A stretch of 64,000 bases of DNA. Source: Armatimonadota bacterium (GTDB lineage Bacteria; Armatimonadota; DTGP01; JAKQQT01). Positions 15,999-23,931 of this stretch are shown here, piece after piece. The notes under the pieces are model-generated. The model had not been told where the DNA came from, did not search any database, and saw only the letters and a program-made list of their open reading frames with translations. Positions within the stretch are counted from its first letter, which is position 1, and every line of letters begins with the position of its first letter. The stretch spans positions 1-64,000 of the forward strand of contig DASXVS010000048.1 in NCBI GenBank assembly GCA_036504095.1, in the 5' to 3' direction. A program made the position numbers and the translations under genes.

Positions 15999-16766
15999 AT
16001 GCGTTTGGCAGGAAAGACGGCGATTGTTACGGGCGCCGCTACCGGCATCGGTCGGGCTATTGCGCTCGCGCTCGCGGCGGAAGGCGCCTCCGTCGCCGTA
16101 GACTACGTTCAGACTGATGACACCGCCTCGAAAGTGGTCCAGGACATTTTGGCCACAGGCGGGAAAGCCGTGGCGTTGAACGCGGATGTGTCCGATGCGT
16201 CGCAGGTGGCTGATCTTGTCACCCGGACCGTCGAAGCGTTTGGTCGCCTGGACATTATGGTGAACAACGCGGGAATCGAGCACAAGATGCCGTTCCTGGA
16301 AACGCCGCTCGACGTCTGGTCGAAGGTCATCGCGGTGAACCTGACTGGCGCCTGGATCTGCGCGCAAGAGGCGGCCCTTCAGATGGTCAGGCAAGGCCGC
16401 GGAGGGCGCATCATCAACATATCATCGGTCCACGAAGATCTGCCCATGCCATCGAACGCGCCCTATTGCGCGGCCAAAGGAGGGCTTCGCATGCTGATGC
16501 GAACGATGGCTCTGGAACTCGCGCCGCACGGCATTACCGTGAACAACATCGGCCCCGGAGCGATCGACACACCCATGGATGCTCCCCTCAGGCAAGATCC
16601 CGAATCGATGCGCGCCCTTCTGGACGAAATCCCGCTGGGGCGGATGGGCAAACCGGAAGACGTGAGCGCCGTCGCCTGCTTCCTGGCGTCCGATGACGCA
16701 GGATACGTTACCGGCAGTACCTACTTCGTTGATGGCGGTCTTATGCGGTCCGCGAAGAGCCTGTGA
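15999..16766 (+). CDS. Short-chain dehydrogenase/reductase, glucose 1-dehydrogenase-like
   Basis: At 255 residues it has the classical SDR length. TGAATGIGRAIA (residues 11-22) is the nucleotide-binding TGxxxGIG, NNAGIEHK the NNAG motif, IINISSVHED contains the catalytic Ser, and YCAAK the catalytic Tyr-x-x-x-Lys. The C-terminus GRMGKPEDVSAVACFLAS, then GSTYFVDGGL, is typical of glucose 1-dehydrogenase-like members. Tyr and Lys catalyse NAD(P)-dependent oxidation of a sugar or polyol. It follows the GH130-like gene by 24 bases, so the two probably form an operon for sugar use. The exact substrate cannot be read from the sequence. Confidence 0.85.
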   Translation: MRLAGKTAIVTGAATGIGRAIALALAAEGASVAVDYVQTDDTASKVVQDILATGGKAVALNADVSDASQVADLVTRTVEAFGRLDIMVNNAGIEHKMPFLETPLDVWSKVIAVNLTGAWICAQEAALQMVRQGRGGRIINISSVHEDLPMPSNAPYCAAKGGLRMLMRTMALELAPHGITVNNIGPGAIDTPMDAPLRQDPESMRALLDEIPLGRMGKPEDVSAVACFLASDDAGYVTGSTYFVDGGLMRSAKSL

Positions 16767-16786
16767 CGAGGGGGTGGTCTGCCACC

Positions 16787-16826
16787 CGGCGGGCCGGAGG
16801 GTAGCGGATCCCCCCGGCCCATCGCG
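16787..16826. terminator. Possible bidirectional terminator between convergent genes
   Basis: GGGCCGG (16791-16797) can pair with CCGGCCC further on (16814-16820), around GGGTAGCGGATCCCC. It lies between the stops of the SDR gene (+) and the peroxiredoxin gene (-). No T-tract is present, so this is a weak call. Confidence 0.35.
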
Positions 16827-16868
16827 TCAACCATCCTCACACTCAAGTCCCGCAATCCCTGGTCGGGC

Positions 16869-17534
16869 CTACAGTGAGCGCTTGCAGAAGTACCAATCGG
16901 TACATTCATAGCCTTCCGTCATTCGAGCCTCGGCGCCTTCGGTCGTCGCAGGGGGTGGCACGACAACCTTGTCGCCCGGGGACCAACCCTCTGGGGTCGC
17001 GACCTTGTTCTTGTCTGCTGTCTGGAGCGCCTCCAGCAGGCGGAGGAACTCCGCGATGCTTCGGCCGTTCGACATGGGGTAATAGACCATCGCGCGCAGC
17101 ATTCCGTCCGGATCGATAAAGAACACGCTGCGCACGGCCGACGTGTTACTCGCACCAGGGTGGATCATGCCGTAATCGCCGGCGACCTTCATCGAGAGGT
17201 CGGCGATCACGGGGAACGGAACGTGTACGCCGAACTTTTCCTCGATGTTTCGCATCCAGGCGATATGGCTCTGGACGCCGTCAATGGATAGGCCGAGCAA
17301 GTCGCAATTCAGCGCCTGGAACTTGGGGTGATTGATGGCGAAGGCCACAAACTCACTGGTGCATACCGGCGTGAAATCCGCCGGGTGAGAAAACAGGACG
17401 AGCCATCTGCCCTTGTAATCGCTCAGTTTCTTGATGCCGTGGGTAGTGGTGGCCTCGAAATCGGGCGCGGGTTCATTCAGGCGTGGCAACCCGACAGGCT
17501 TGCCGGTCTCCGTGCCAACTGAGGTGTCTGGCAA
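16869..17534 (-). CDS. Peroxiredoxin (Prx6-like, with extra C-terminal cysteines)
   Basis: The TTG start at 17534 is chosen because GGAGACTGCA precedes it and the protein then starts just before the conserved fold (221 residues). SHPADFTPVCTSEF holds the peroxidatic Cys in PxxxTxxC context, with the conserved Arg supplied later (SNTSAVRSVFFID). The C-terminal Prx domain (GWSPGDKVVVPPP) follows. The last residues, YECTDWYFCKRSL, contain two cysteines six apart, as in archaeal-type 2-Cys members of the Prx6 group. It reduces hydrogen peroxide and organic peroxides. It is divergent from the GH38 gene, with a 160-base shared promoter region. Confidence 0.88.
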   Translation of the reverse strand: MPDTSVGTETGKPVGLPRLNEPAPDFEATTTHGIKKLSDYKGRWLVLFSHPADFTPVCTSEFVAFAINHPKFQALNCDLLGLSIDGVQSHIAWMRNIEEKFGVHVPFPVIADLSMKVAGDYGMIHPGASNTSAVRSVFFIDPDGMLRAMVYYPMSNGRSIAEFLRLLEALQTADKNKVATPEGWSPGDKVVVPPPATTEGAEARMTEGYECTDWYFCKRSL

Positions 17535-17693
17535 TGCAGTCTCCTTTCGCAACTGGTCAGGCAAAACATTCCCGACTATCCTGATAAAGACCGTGATGAA
17601 TGGCGAAGTTCCACCGGGCCGGCCCGGTCCGGGCGCGATCCTCGTCATTTCACGGGCTACCTGTAACCTATATATACCCATTGGGAGGCTGTC

Positions 17694-20012
17694 GTGGCGA
17701 AGACCGTGCTACTGGTTCCGCACAACCATTTCGATCCCACCTGGCGCCGCTGTTTCGACCGCCTTGCCGTGTACAATGGCGTCACCGTCCGCGGGTATAC
17801 CGAGGTCGAAGACCAGATATGCTCGGCCTGGCTCGCGATGGCCCCCGCCGGCTACACGTTCACGGAAGGGCAGACATCCGTCTGGCGCGCCTATCTCAAG
17901 CGGCGCCCCGAAACCGCCGAGACCCTGCGCCGGCTCACGAAATCCGGCCAGCTCTGCTGTGTGCTTGCCGGCGAAACGGTGCAGGACACCAACCTGCCGG
18001 CAGCCGAAGGCCTCGTGCGAAACTTCCTGGCGGCGGCGCCGTTCTACCGCGATTTCTGCGACGACGATCACCAGGGACTTAGAATGGCCTGGCTGGAAGA
18101 CGCCTTTGGTACGACACCCAACTACCCGCAGATATTGCGAGGCGTTGGAGCGGAAATCGCCTGCATGACCTCTTACCGACAGTGTCCCGAAGATATCTGG
18201 GTAGGCATCGACGGAACGAGGATCCGGTGTTACGACCAACTCCCCGTTCACGGTCACATCGGCTGCGTGGGTGCGCAGCCCCCTTGTAAAGCGTGCCGTG
18301 GCGTCGGGTGCGCAGCCTGTCTTCATACCGGGATGGTGATCGAAAACACAATCGATTTGGTGGAGGCGCGGCAGACGCTCCAGTCCGCCCTCGATGCGAT
18401 AGGCGACCTGGCGGTGGTGACCATCGGAGGCGAGGAGACGATGCCCCACCCCGGTATCCCGGCTCTCGTCGATGAGCTGAATCGGGCAAACTCGACGCGC
18501 GGCGCCATTCGCTTCGCAACGGTTGCGGACGTCGCAGATGCACACGCTATACGGTTGTCGGCGGCGATGGCGACCCGGGATGATACACCTACGCCGGAAT
18601 TGAACCCGGCGATGCCGGGCACGTACGTCAGCCGAATCGCCAACAAGCAGCGTACGCGAAACGTGTCCTATCTGCTCGTCGCGGCGGAGAACGCGATAGC
18701 CAACGCCGCATGGGCCACTGGAAGCCCCGTGGAACAGCCCGCGGATATCGCGGAAGCGTGGCGGCTGGCCGCATTCAACCAGTTTCACGACGCCATTACG
18801 GGAACGCACATCGACAGCGCCAATGTGGAACTGATCGAGATGCTTGACCGCGCCGAGGGCATCGCTCGAAAACACCTCCCGACCACAGCGGACGCCAATC
18901 CCGCCGGCGAAGTCTTTCGGCCCCTCGCCGGAGACGCCGCCACACTACGGCTGGGAAACCTCGATGTGACGGTGGACAAGACAGGAATCGTTTCTGTTTC
19001 TTGCGACGGGAAGGACGTGTTCGGCTCGTTGCCCTATGTGCGGCGGCGCCGCGATTTCCGCATCGCCGAACTCGTTCTCGAATCCGATTACGGTGACGCC
19101 TGGGGCCAGCGAATCCCGTCGTTCGTGTTTGGCGGCGAGAATTTCGGCCAGGTTCAACTCGGTGACTACAACGACTCGGTGGAAATCGCCGAAGGGGCCA
19201 TCAGGTGGCGCGGTACTTACACCGGTGGAGACCCACACGTGGCGAAACTGTCCTGGACAGTAACCGTACGGGCGTCCGCCGATGGGCGCCGCCTGGATTT
19301 CACCACCGAAGTGGACTGGGATACGCGAAGCAAGCGGCTGAGGGTCGTCATCCCGGTCGCTTCTCACGAAGACTCCGCCACCTGGGAAACTGCCTTCGGG
19401 TTTATCGACCGGCGTTACGATGAGAGCCAACTCGACTACAGTCAGTGGCACGGCAATACCCTCGATTACCCGGCCCTGCACTGGGTACGTCGTTCCGTGG
19501 ACGCAGGTTCCGGAGTGGCGGTGCTCAATCGGGGTCTGCCGTGCCATCGCTGGATGCCCGGGCGCCTCGATATCAGCGTCCTCCGTTCGCCTGAATGGGA
19601 GTTCTGCGCCGTCGAACCATGCCACTACGAGTTCTGGGACATCGACGGGCAGCGGGACACCGGGTTTCACCGTTTGGAGTACTCCATCTGGCCCTACACA
19701 CAGCCGTTGAGCGCCGGGGACCTCACGCGCGCCGGTTACGGGCACAACGCGCCGCACTGTAGCCCGCCGCCGTTCAAGATCACCGGAGATGTTGCGGTGA
19801 CGGCCTGGAAGCCGGCGGAAGATGGTTCCGGATGGATCCTTCGAGTCCACGAGGCGGGCGGTGGCGAAACCGAGCTGTCCCTTGGTTTCGCCGAACCCCG
19901 CACCGTAACGCGGACGGACCTCTTGGAGCGGCCCCAGGAAACCGGCGTGAAGGCCGCGCGATACTCGGCCCGGCTGGGCAAGCATCAAATACTGACACTG
20001 CATATCAGGTAG
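17694..20012 (+). CDS. Alpha-mannosidase-like glycoside hydrolase, family 38
   Basis: This 772-residue protein starts at a GTG with GGGAGG upstream. LLVPHNHFDPTWRR at the N-terminus is the GH38 zinc motif (His and Asp ligands). MAWLEDAFGTTPNYPQIL at about residue 140 contains the nucleophile Asp in its usual W-x-D-x-FG context, and FNQFHDAITGTHID near 370 is the downstream conserved His-Asp region. A beta-sandwich half follows (WGQRIPSFVFGGENFG onward). GH38 enzymes are retaining, zinc-dependent alpha-mannosidases. Unusually, residues about 198-215 contain CKACRGVGCAACLHTG, two CxxC-like pairs resembling a zinc-ribbon insertion. No signal peptide, so probably cytoplasmic. Confidence 0.88.
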   Translation: MAKTVLLVPHNHFDPTWRRCFDRLAVYNGVTVRGYTEVEDQICSAWLAMAPAGYTFTEGQTSVWRAYLKRRPETAETLRRLTKSGQLCCVLAGETVQDTNLPAAEGLVRNFLAAAPFYRDFCDDDHQGLRMAWLEDAFGTTPNYPQILRGVGAEIACMTSYRQCPEDIWVGIDGTRIRCYDQLPVHGHIGCVGAQPPCKACRGVGCAACLHTGMVIENTIDLVEARQTLQSALDAIGDLAVVTIGGEETMPHPGIPALVDELNRANSTRGAIRFATVADVADAHAIRLSAAMATRDDTPTPELNPAMPGTYVSRIANKQRTRNVSYLLVAAENAIANAAWATGSPVEQPADIAEAWRLAAFNQFHDAITGTHIDSANVELIEMLDRAEGIARKHLPTTADANPAGEVFRPLAGDAATLRLGNLDVTVDKTGIVSVSCDGKDVFGSLPYVRRRRDFRIAELVLESDYGDAWGQRIPSFVFGGENFGQVQLGDYNDSVEIAEGAIRWRGTYTGGDPHVAKLSWTVTVRASADGRRLDFTTEVDWDTRSKRLRVVIPVASHEDSATWETAFGFIDRRYDESQLDYSQWHGNTLDYPALHWVRRSVDAGSGVAVLNRGLPCHRWMPGRLDISVLRSPEWEFCAVEPCHYEFWDIDGQRDTGFHRLEYSIWPYTQPLSAGDLTRAGYGHNAPHCSPPPFKITGDVAVTAWKPAEDGSGWILRVHEAGGGETELSLGFAEPRTVTRTDLLERPQETGVKAARYSARLGKHQILTLHIR

Positions 20013-20048
20013 GCAGCCGGCGCGGCGCGGGCGGAGCGGTGCTATACC

Positions 20049-20855
20049 GTGCATATGAGCAATCGATGGCGATTCGGGTGTATGGGATTCTCGTACACGG
20101 AGTGGGTGGGCCCGTTTTACCGGCCCGGCACGCCGCCTGGCGGAATGCTGCGCCAGTATGCTAAGTGTTTTGGCACCGTTGAACTGGACACCACGTTCTA
20201 CGCGCCACCGCGTGAATCCGCCGTTGCCAAGTGGATGAACGATACCCCACCCGGTTTCACATTCGCGGCGAAAGCCTGGCAGCGGATCACACACGAAAAG
20301 CGATTCGTGGACGTTCAGGCCGATCTCGATACCTTCTTGCGCAGCGTCGCGCCCCTCGAACCGAAGCTGGGTCCTTTGCTGGTACAATGCCCTCCCGACA
20401 TGACCGTGGAAAACCTGCCGGCCTTTTCGGATTTCCTCGGATCGCTTCCCGTCGGGTTCCGATGGGCCGTGGAGTTCCGCCACCGATCCTGGTTCACGCC
20501 CGGTGTTCTGGAACTGCTCCAGGCGCGTAACATTTGCCTTGTGGGAGCGGATCTGTACTACATGCCCAAATCCCTTGTCCGGACGGCTGACTATGCTTAC
20601 ATCCGCCTGCTTGGCAACCGCAAGAAGGTAACGAGTATCGGGAAGGTGGTGCAGGACCGCACGGAGGATGTGCACGGGTGGGCGCGGGATCTTTCGGAAA
20701 CCGTCCCGGACCCGGATGAGGGCTGGGTCTTCGCAAACAACCACTACAGCGGTTTCAGCCCGGACACCATCGGGTTGCTGATGCACGATCTGGGGCTGGA
20801 GAAGCCTTTGTACCCGGTGAACGAGCCGCCGGAGCAGCCCTCGCTATTCGGATGA
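20049..20855 (+). CDS. DUF72 domain protein
   Basis: This 268-residue protein has the DUF72 (YecE-like) TIM-barrel pattern. It includes FGCMGFSYTEWVGPFYRPGT near the start, YAKCFGTVELDTTFYAPP, FTFAAKAWQRITHEKRF, GPLLVQCPPDM, FRWAVEFRHRSWF and WVFANNHYSGFSPDT. The biochemical role of the family is unknown. An alternative start at 20055 (MSNRW) is possible. A TATACC box lies only about 6 bases before the start, so the mRNA may be nearly leaderless. It stands alone, followed by a long heptamer repeat. Confidence 0.85.
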   Translation: MHMSNRWRFGCMGFSYTEWVGPFYRPGTPPGGMLRQYAKCFGTVELDTTFYAPPRESAVAKWMNDTPPGFTFAAKAWQRITHEKRFVDVQADLDTFLRSVAPLEPKLGPLLVQCPPDMTVENLPAFSDFLGSLPVGFRWAVEFRHRSWFTPGVLELLQARNICLVGADLYYMPKSLVRTADYAYIRLLGNRKKVTSIGKVVQDRTEDVHGWARDLSETVPDPDEGWVFANNHYSGFSPDTIGLLMHDLGLEKPLYPVNEPPEQPSLFG

Positions 20856-20997
20856 GGAAACGAGGAAATGAGGTAACAGGGAAATGAGCTAACGGGGAAA
20901 TGAGGATACGGAGAAATTGCGATCCCGGAACTCGGAACTCGAATCTAGGAACCCGGAACTAGGAACTCGGAACTCGGAACTGGAAACGCGGAACCCA
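20851..20997. repeat. Long heptamer tandem array (GAACTCG family)
   Basis: From 20921 at least ten consecutive 7-nt units can be read: GATCCCG, GAACTCG, GAACTCG, AATCTAG, GAACCCG, GAACTAG, GAACTCG and so on. A related purine-rich array (GGAAATGAG, roughly 8-nt spacing) precedes it from 20853. The array fills most of the 200-base spacer after the DUF72 gene. Confidence 0.9.
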
Positions 20998-21059
20998 AAA
21001 ACCGGAAAAGCGGTAGCGGTTGTGAGAATCGCTACCGCAATCCGTGTTTGGTTTTCATC

Positions 21060-21287
21060 TTAGTGAATGGCGGCTGCGTGCGCGGTCGCGAGACCGAAGA
21101 CGTGGTACGCTACGAGGAGCAGCATCACAACCAGGTAGCCCTGAAGGGCGAACAGAGAGTACTTGACACTGGGAGTCATCGGCATCGGGCCGAGGTCCTC
21201 CGTATTGCGCTTCACTTCGGGCGTGTCGTCCAGCGGGTGGACAACCGTCCAGGTAGCATGGTTCTTGGTGTTCATCAAGGTAGCCAT
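21060..21287 (-). CDS. Small single-span membrane protein downstream of the Nramp transporter
   Basis: This 75-residue protein has an N-terminal hydrophilic half (HPLDDTPEVKRNTEDLG) and one predicted C-terminal membrane segment (FALQGYLVVMLLLVAYHVFG). A good AGAGGGG ribosome site precedes the start. It begins 33 bases after the Nramp stop on the same strand, so it is probably cotranscribed and under the same M-box control. It could be an accessory subunit of the transporter. I do not recognise a family. Confidence 0.6.
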   Translation of the reverse strand: MATLMNTKNHATWTVVHPLDDTPEVKRNTEDLGPMPMTPSVKYSLFALQGYLVVMLLLVAYHVFGLATAHAAAIH

Positions 21288-21320
21288 TGGCGTGTACCCC
21301 TCTTTCTGTGATTTTCCGGC

Positions 21321-22655
21321 CTATCCGGTCGGAAATAGTTGCGGCGCGATAACCTGCGCCGCCAGGATCATAGATAGTCCGAACAGAACGATGATGATCG
21401 TCCAGTTCACCCAGTTGTTCCAGGGCTTATTGACGTAATCGTCGCCCATAACATCCCTGTCATTCAGCAGGAGTTGCAGGAAGATAATGGCGCTTGGCAA
21501 CAGGATGCCCGCCAGAACCTGCACGCTCAGTACTATCAACTGCAACGGTGCGCGTGGAATCAGCACCAGGCCGCCCGCCACCGCGATGCTGGCCACGTAA
21601 AGGCCATAGAATTTGGGCGCCTGTCGGAAGCCCATTTGCAGGCTGTGCGGCCAGCCCTTCACCTCGCCGTATGCCCACGAACTCGCCAGCGAGATCGCCG
21701 TGCTGCCCAGCACGGCAGCGTTTACCATCAGCAACAGGATCGCATTCTTGGCGAAACGGCCGTAAAGCGGGCCAATCGCCACCGCCATTTGCGCCGGATC
21801 CGTAAACGGAACGTTGCTCTGTTTTGCCGCGTTGCCGGCCAGCAGCATACATCCGGCTACCGCGATCACGATGAACGCGCCCACCAGCGTGTCCAGTCGC
21901 GCATAGCCCAACTGCGCAACCCGCAGCCTCTTGTCCGCTACGCAGCTCTGCTGAAAGAAGAGCTGCCACGGCGCGATCGTCGTGCCCACGATGGCGATCA
22001 CCAGGAACATGAACCCGCCCGTGATGCCGGCTGCCGGTATGCTGGGCGTGAACGTGGCATCAAGGACCGCGCCAAACGACGGTTTCCAGACAAACGCCAG
22101 AGCCACCCACAGCAGATCCAGCATACAGAGGAACACCGTTACGCGTTCCCAGCGCCTGTAACTGCCGGTGAGCACCAGGGCCATCAAGGCCCCCGCCGCC
22201 AGCGGCACGCCCAGATAAGGCGACATTCCCAGCGCCCGCGCCGCCATTGCGATACACGCGAACTCCGTCACCAGCGTCAAAAAGTTTACCAGCAGCAGGT
22301 CGTACAGCGAGAAGATGCCCCACCGCTTGCCGAAACGGCGGAAAATCATCGCGGCATGGCCCTCGCCGGTGACGATCCCCAACCGCACAACCATTTCCTG
22401 CACGAAATAGGTTACGGGCAGCAGAAGCAGAATCAGCCAGAGCAGCTTCAGGCCGTACTGAGCGCCTGCCTGCACGTACGTTGACACCGCGCCCGCGTCG
22501 TTATCGGAGGCCATCACAATGATTCCGGGCCCCGCGACGACGGCGAAGGTGAACATCCGCCGTTGCCAGGGAGTGCGCGCCACGCGACCCGACGGTCCGT
22601 TGGCGGCCTCCGCGGTTGCGGCGCCGATTTTCGCGATGTCCTGCTTCACTGCCAT
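21321..22655 (-). CDS. Nramp-family divalent-metal transporter, probably Mg2+-type (NRMT-like)
   Basis: The start at 22655 follows GAGCAGGGA and gives 444 residues with about eleven membrane segments. Nramp landmarks are altered. The TM1 motif, usually DPGN, reads ASDNDAGAVSTYVQAG. The TM6 motif, usually A-x-x-MPHN, reads GTTIAPWQLFFQQS, so the metal-selective Met is Ala. Canonical Mn/Fe Nramps need that Met. Nramp-related magnesium transporters lack it and accept Mg2+. The 5' leader carries an M-box magnesium riboswitch, which independently points to Mg2+ import. The first segments, GPGIIVMASDNDAG and EGHAAMIFRRFGKRWG, are well preserved. Confidence 0.85.
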   Translation of the reverse strand: MAVKQDIAKIGAATAEAANGPSGRVARTPWQRRMFTFAVVAGPGIIVMASDNDAGAVSTYVQAGAQYGLKLLWLILLLLPVTYFVQEMVVRLGIVTGEGHAAMIFRRFGKRWGIFSLYDLLLVNFLTLVTEFACIAMAARALGMSPYLGVPLAAGALMALVLTGSYRRWERVTVFLCMLDLLWVALAFVWKPSFGAVLDATFTPSIPAAGITGGFMFLVIAIVGTTIAPWQLFFQQSCVADKRLRVAQLGYARLDTLVGAFIVIAVAGCMLLAGNAAKQSNVPFTDPAQMAVAIGPLYGRFAKNAILLLMVNAAVLGSTAISLASSWAYGEVKGWPHSLQMGFRQAPKFYGLYVASIAVAGGLVLIPRAPLQLIVLSVQVLAGILLPSAIIFLQLLLNDRDVMGDDYVNKPWNNWVNWTIIIVLFGLSMILAAQVIAPQLFPTG

Positions 22656-22998
22656 TCCCTGCTCCGTGCCGTCTCCATTGACGGTCGTTCGTTCGGGTTG
22701 CCCGCCCGCGGCCCGTACAGGGCGAAACGGTCGGGACGGATGTCGAGTGAAGAGGTTAAGGGGACTTGCCAAGCCTGCCGCAATTACGCCGCAGGGTGGA
22801 GAGCCGTGCCTCACCCCTCGCATCACCATCGATTGCTCGTGGCGATAGCGAGGGTAACACGGTCTCCCGGAGGGGGAGGGTCAGGTTACGCGCTTACGCC
22901 ACGTCTGGTTGTAGAAGGCCTCCGTAACTAGGAGGCTCTCCTCTGCCTGTGCCCATATACGCTTTCTTCCGCGTGGCATTGAACGATGGAGTGGGGCC
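22656..22998 (-). other. Long 5' leader of the Nramp transcript after the riboswitch terminator
   Basis: About 340 bases lie between the putative riboswitch terminator and the transporter start. Several short hairpins are visible (for example GGAGGCC around 22920 with CCTCC near 22940). An in-frame ORF extends up to 22829 but looks non-coding before residue 59. No gene is seen here. Confidence 0.5.
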
Positions 22999-23034
22999 AA
23001 AAACCAATAGCCCACTCCCCTGTGAGGAATGGGC
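22999..23034 (-). terminator. Candidate riboswitch-controlled terminator in the Nramp leader
   Basis: On the minus strand GCCCATTCC and GGGAGTGGGC form a 9-bp stem (23034-23010, one G-T pair). TATTGG and then TTTTT (23003-22999) follow. It lies about 50 bases downstream of the M-box aptamer, where an expression platform is expected. Confidence 0.55.
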
Positions 23035-23086
23035 GACACGTCACTTTGACGTAGCACGACAGAATACCGTCGTGATTTCCCGGTTT

Positions 23087-23256
23087 CCCCACTCGTTCAA
23101 GCTTCAGCACCGCGGACCGTGAGAGAACTAGTCTCAGCCACGTTAGGCAAACCCTTAATCCGGGAGTGCCTGCTACACCCATCGGGCAGCGTCTTTGGAC
23201 GCTACGCCGGGCAGTGGCTTGTGTGTCTCGCGGGAGCCTCGCCAGTCGAGGACCCG
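23087..23256 (-). ncRNA. M-box (ykoK) magnesium riboswitch
   Basis: Read on the minus strand the leader contains GACTGGCGAGGCTCC, then GCCACTGCCC, GCGTCCAAAGACGC, CGATGGGT and finally GGTGCTGAAGCTTGAACGA. In order and spacing these match the conserved segments of M-box RNAs such as Bacillus mgtE: GAGGCTCC, CTGCCC, GTCCAAAGACGC, ATGGGT and GTGCTAAAGCTCTACGA. The size, about 170 nt, also fits. M-boxes bind Mg2+ and switch off magnesium importers when Mg2+ is plentiful. It lies between a good promoter and the Nramp-family gene. Confidence 0.85.
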
Positions 23257-23287
23257 TGGTTTGCCGGCGAACCAGCTTACCTCTACT

Positions 23288-23317
23288 ATGTTATCCCATG
23301 CTCAACCCCTCTGTCAA
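23288..23317 (-). promoter_or_regulatory. Promoter of the M-box/Nramp transcript
   Basis: On the minus strand TTGACA (23317-23312), an 18-base spacer, then TAACAT (23293-23288). The -35 is perfect. Transcription would start about 23280, some 25 bases before the M-box. Confidence 0.7.
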
Positions 23318-23354
23318 TCACTTTTTGGGCGAGTGGTGTGTCCGGGTCCCCGGA

Positions 23355-23930
23355 CTACGCCCCATTGAATTCGAAGGCCAGCCAATCGCCCTGGAGCCAG
23401 CTCGGCTTCGTTGCCTGGCGGGTGACCCTGACCGTCACCCGGCCGAGCGTCCGGCCCGGATCCAATGAGCCGAGGGATATCGGTCTGAGGGAAGGGAGAG
23501 AAACGAAGCCGTACGTGTAGAACGGCGTAGTGGCGCCGCTGGCGATGAACTCGATCTTGTAGAGCACCTTGCTCCCGTCGGACGGCGGACACGAGTTGCC
23601 CCCGAGGCCGCCGCACCGCCACGCCGTGGCATACAGGTACAGATTGTGTTTCAGCGTAAAAGTGTTCACCACTGTCTTCAACTTGCCGTCGCACGGGGGT
23701 GGCACAAAGGCGAGGGCACGACATGACGTAATCAGTGCACCGCACCCCTCCAGCCCCACGTACGGCTCGATGGTAAGAAAGACGGGGACCGACTGACCCC
23801 CGGCGTCCCGTCCGCGCGTGGTATTCGGGCGTTTCGGCTGCCCGGCCGCGAAGGAATCCGACCCCGATATGCCCAGTGCGGCCAGCAGAGCGAACGCCAC
23901 TATGGCGCGACACAATCCGGTTACAGACAT
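23355..23930 (-). CDS. Secreted Cys-containing subunit-like protein of the secretin locus
   Basis: The start at 23930 has a GAGAAATGAG ribosome site, lies 2 bases after the secretin stop, and gives a signal peptide (CRAIVAFALLAALGISGS). The mature part is about 165 residues. It opens with GGQSVPVFLTIEPYVGLEG, which matches the N-terminal VPVNLTVSPYV motif of the secreted protein at 27364-27891. Five cysteines lie in the middle (GLEGCGALITSCRAL, PPPCDG, WRCGGLGGNSCPP) and could form disulfides. The second half looks like beta strands. I do not recognise a family. Position and the shared motif suggest a third subunit, perhaps a minor or tip component. Confidence 0.65.
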   Translation of the reverse strand: MSVTGLCRAIVAFALLAALGISGSDSFAAGQPKRPNTTRGRDAGGQSVPVFLTIEPYVGLEGCGALITSCRALAFVPPPCDGKLKTVVNTFTLKHNLYLYATAWRCGGLGGNSCPPSDGSKVLYKIEFIASGATTPFYTYGFVSLPSLRPISLGSLDPGRTLGRVTVRVTRQATKPSWLQGDWLAFEFNGA

Positions 23931-23931
23931 C

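Noticed and set aside
18945-20786. Long minus-strand open frame (613 codons)
   Set aside because: It is antisense to the GH38 and DUF72 genes, whose motifs are clear on the plus strand. Its composition is that of a shadow frame.
21474-22484. Plus-strand open frame of 336 codons
   Set aside because: It is opposite the Nramp gene and extremely rich in His, Gln and Arg, the complement of membrane-helix codons.
23087-23256. Cobalamin or yybP-ykoY riboswitch before a metal transporter
   Set aside because: No B12-box or GCAACTGT and no GGGGAGTAGC/CCCTACC pair could be found. M-box landmarks match in order.
23120-23260. CTGAGA and GGCAAACC words in the Nramp leader suggesting TPP or c-di-GMP riboswitches
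   Set aside because: Neither the TPP motif ACCTGAT nor the c-di-GMP motif GGGACGCAAAGCC is present. The ordered M-box segments explain the region much better.
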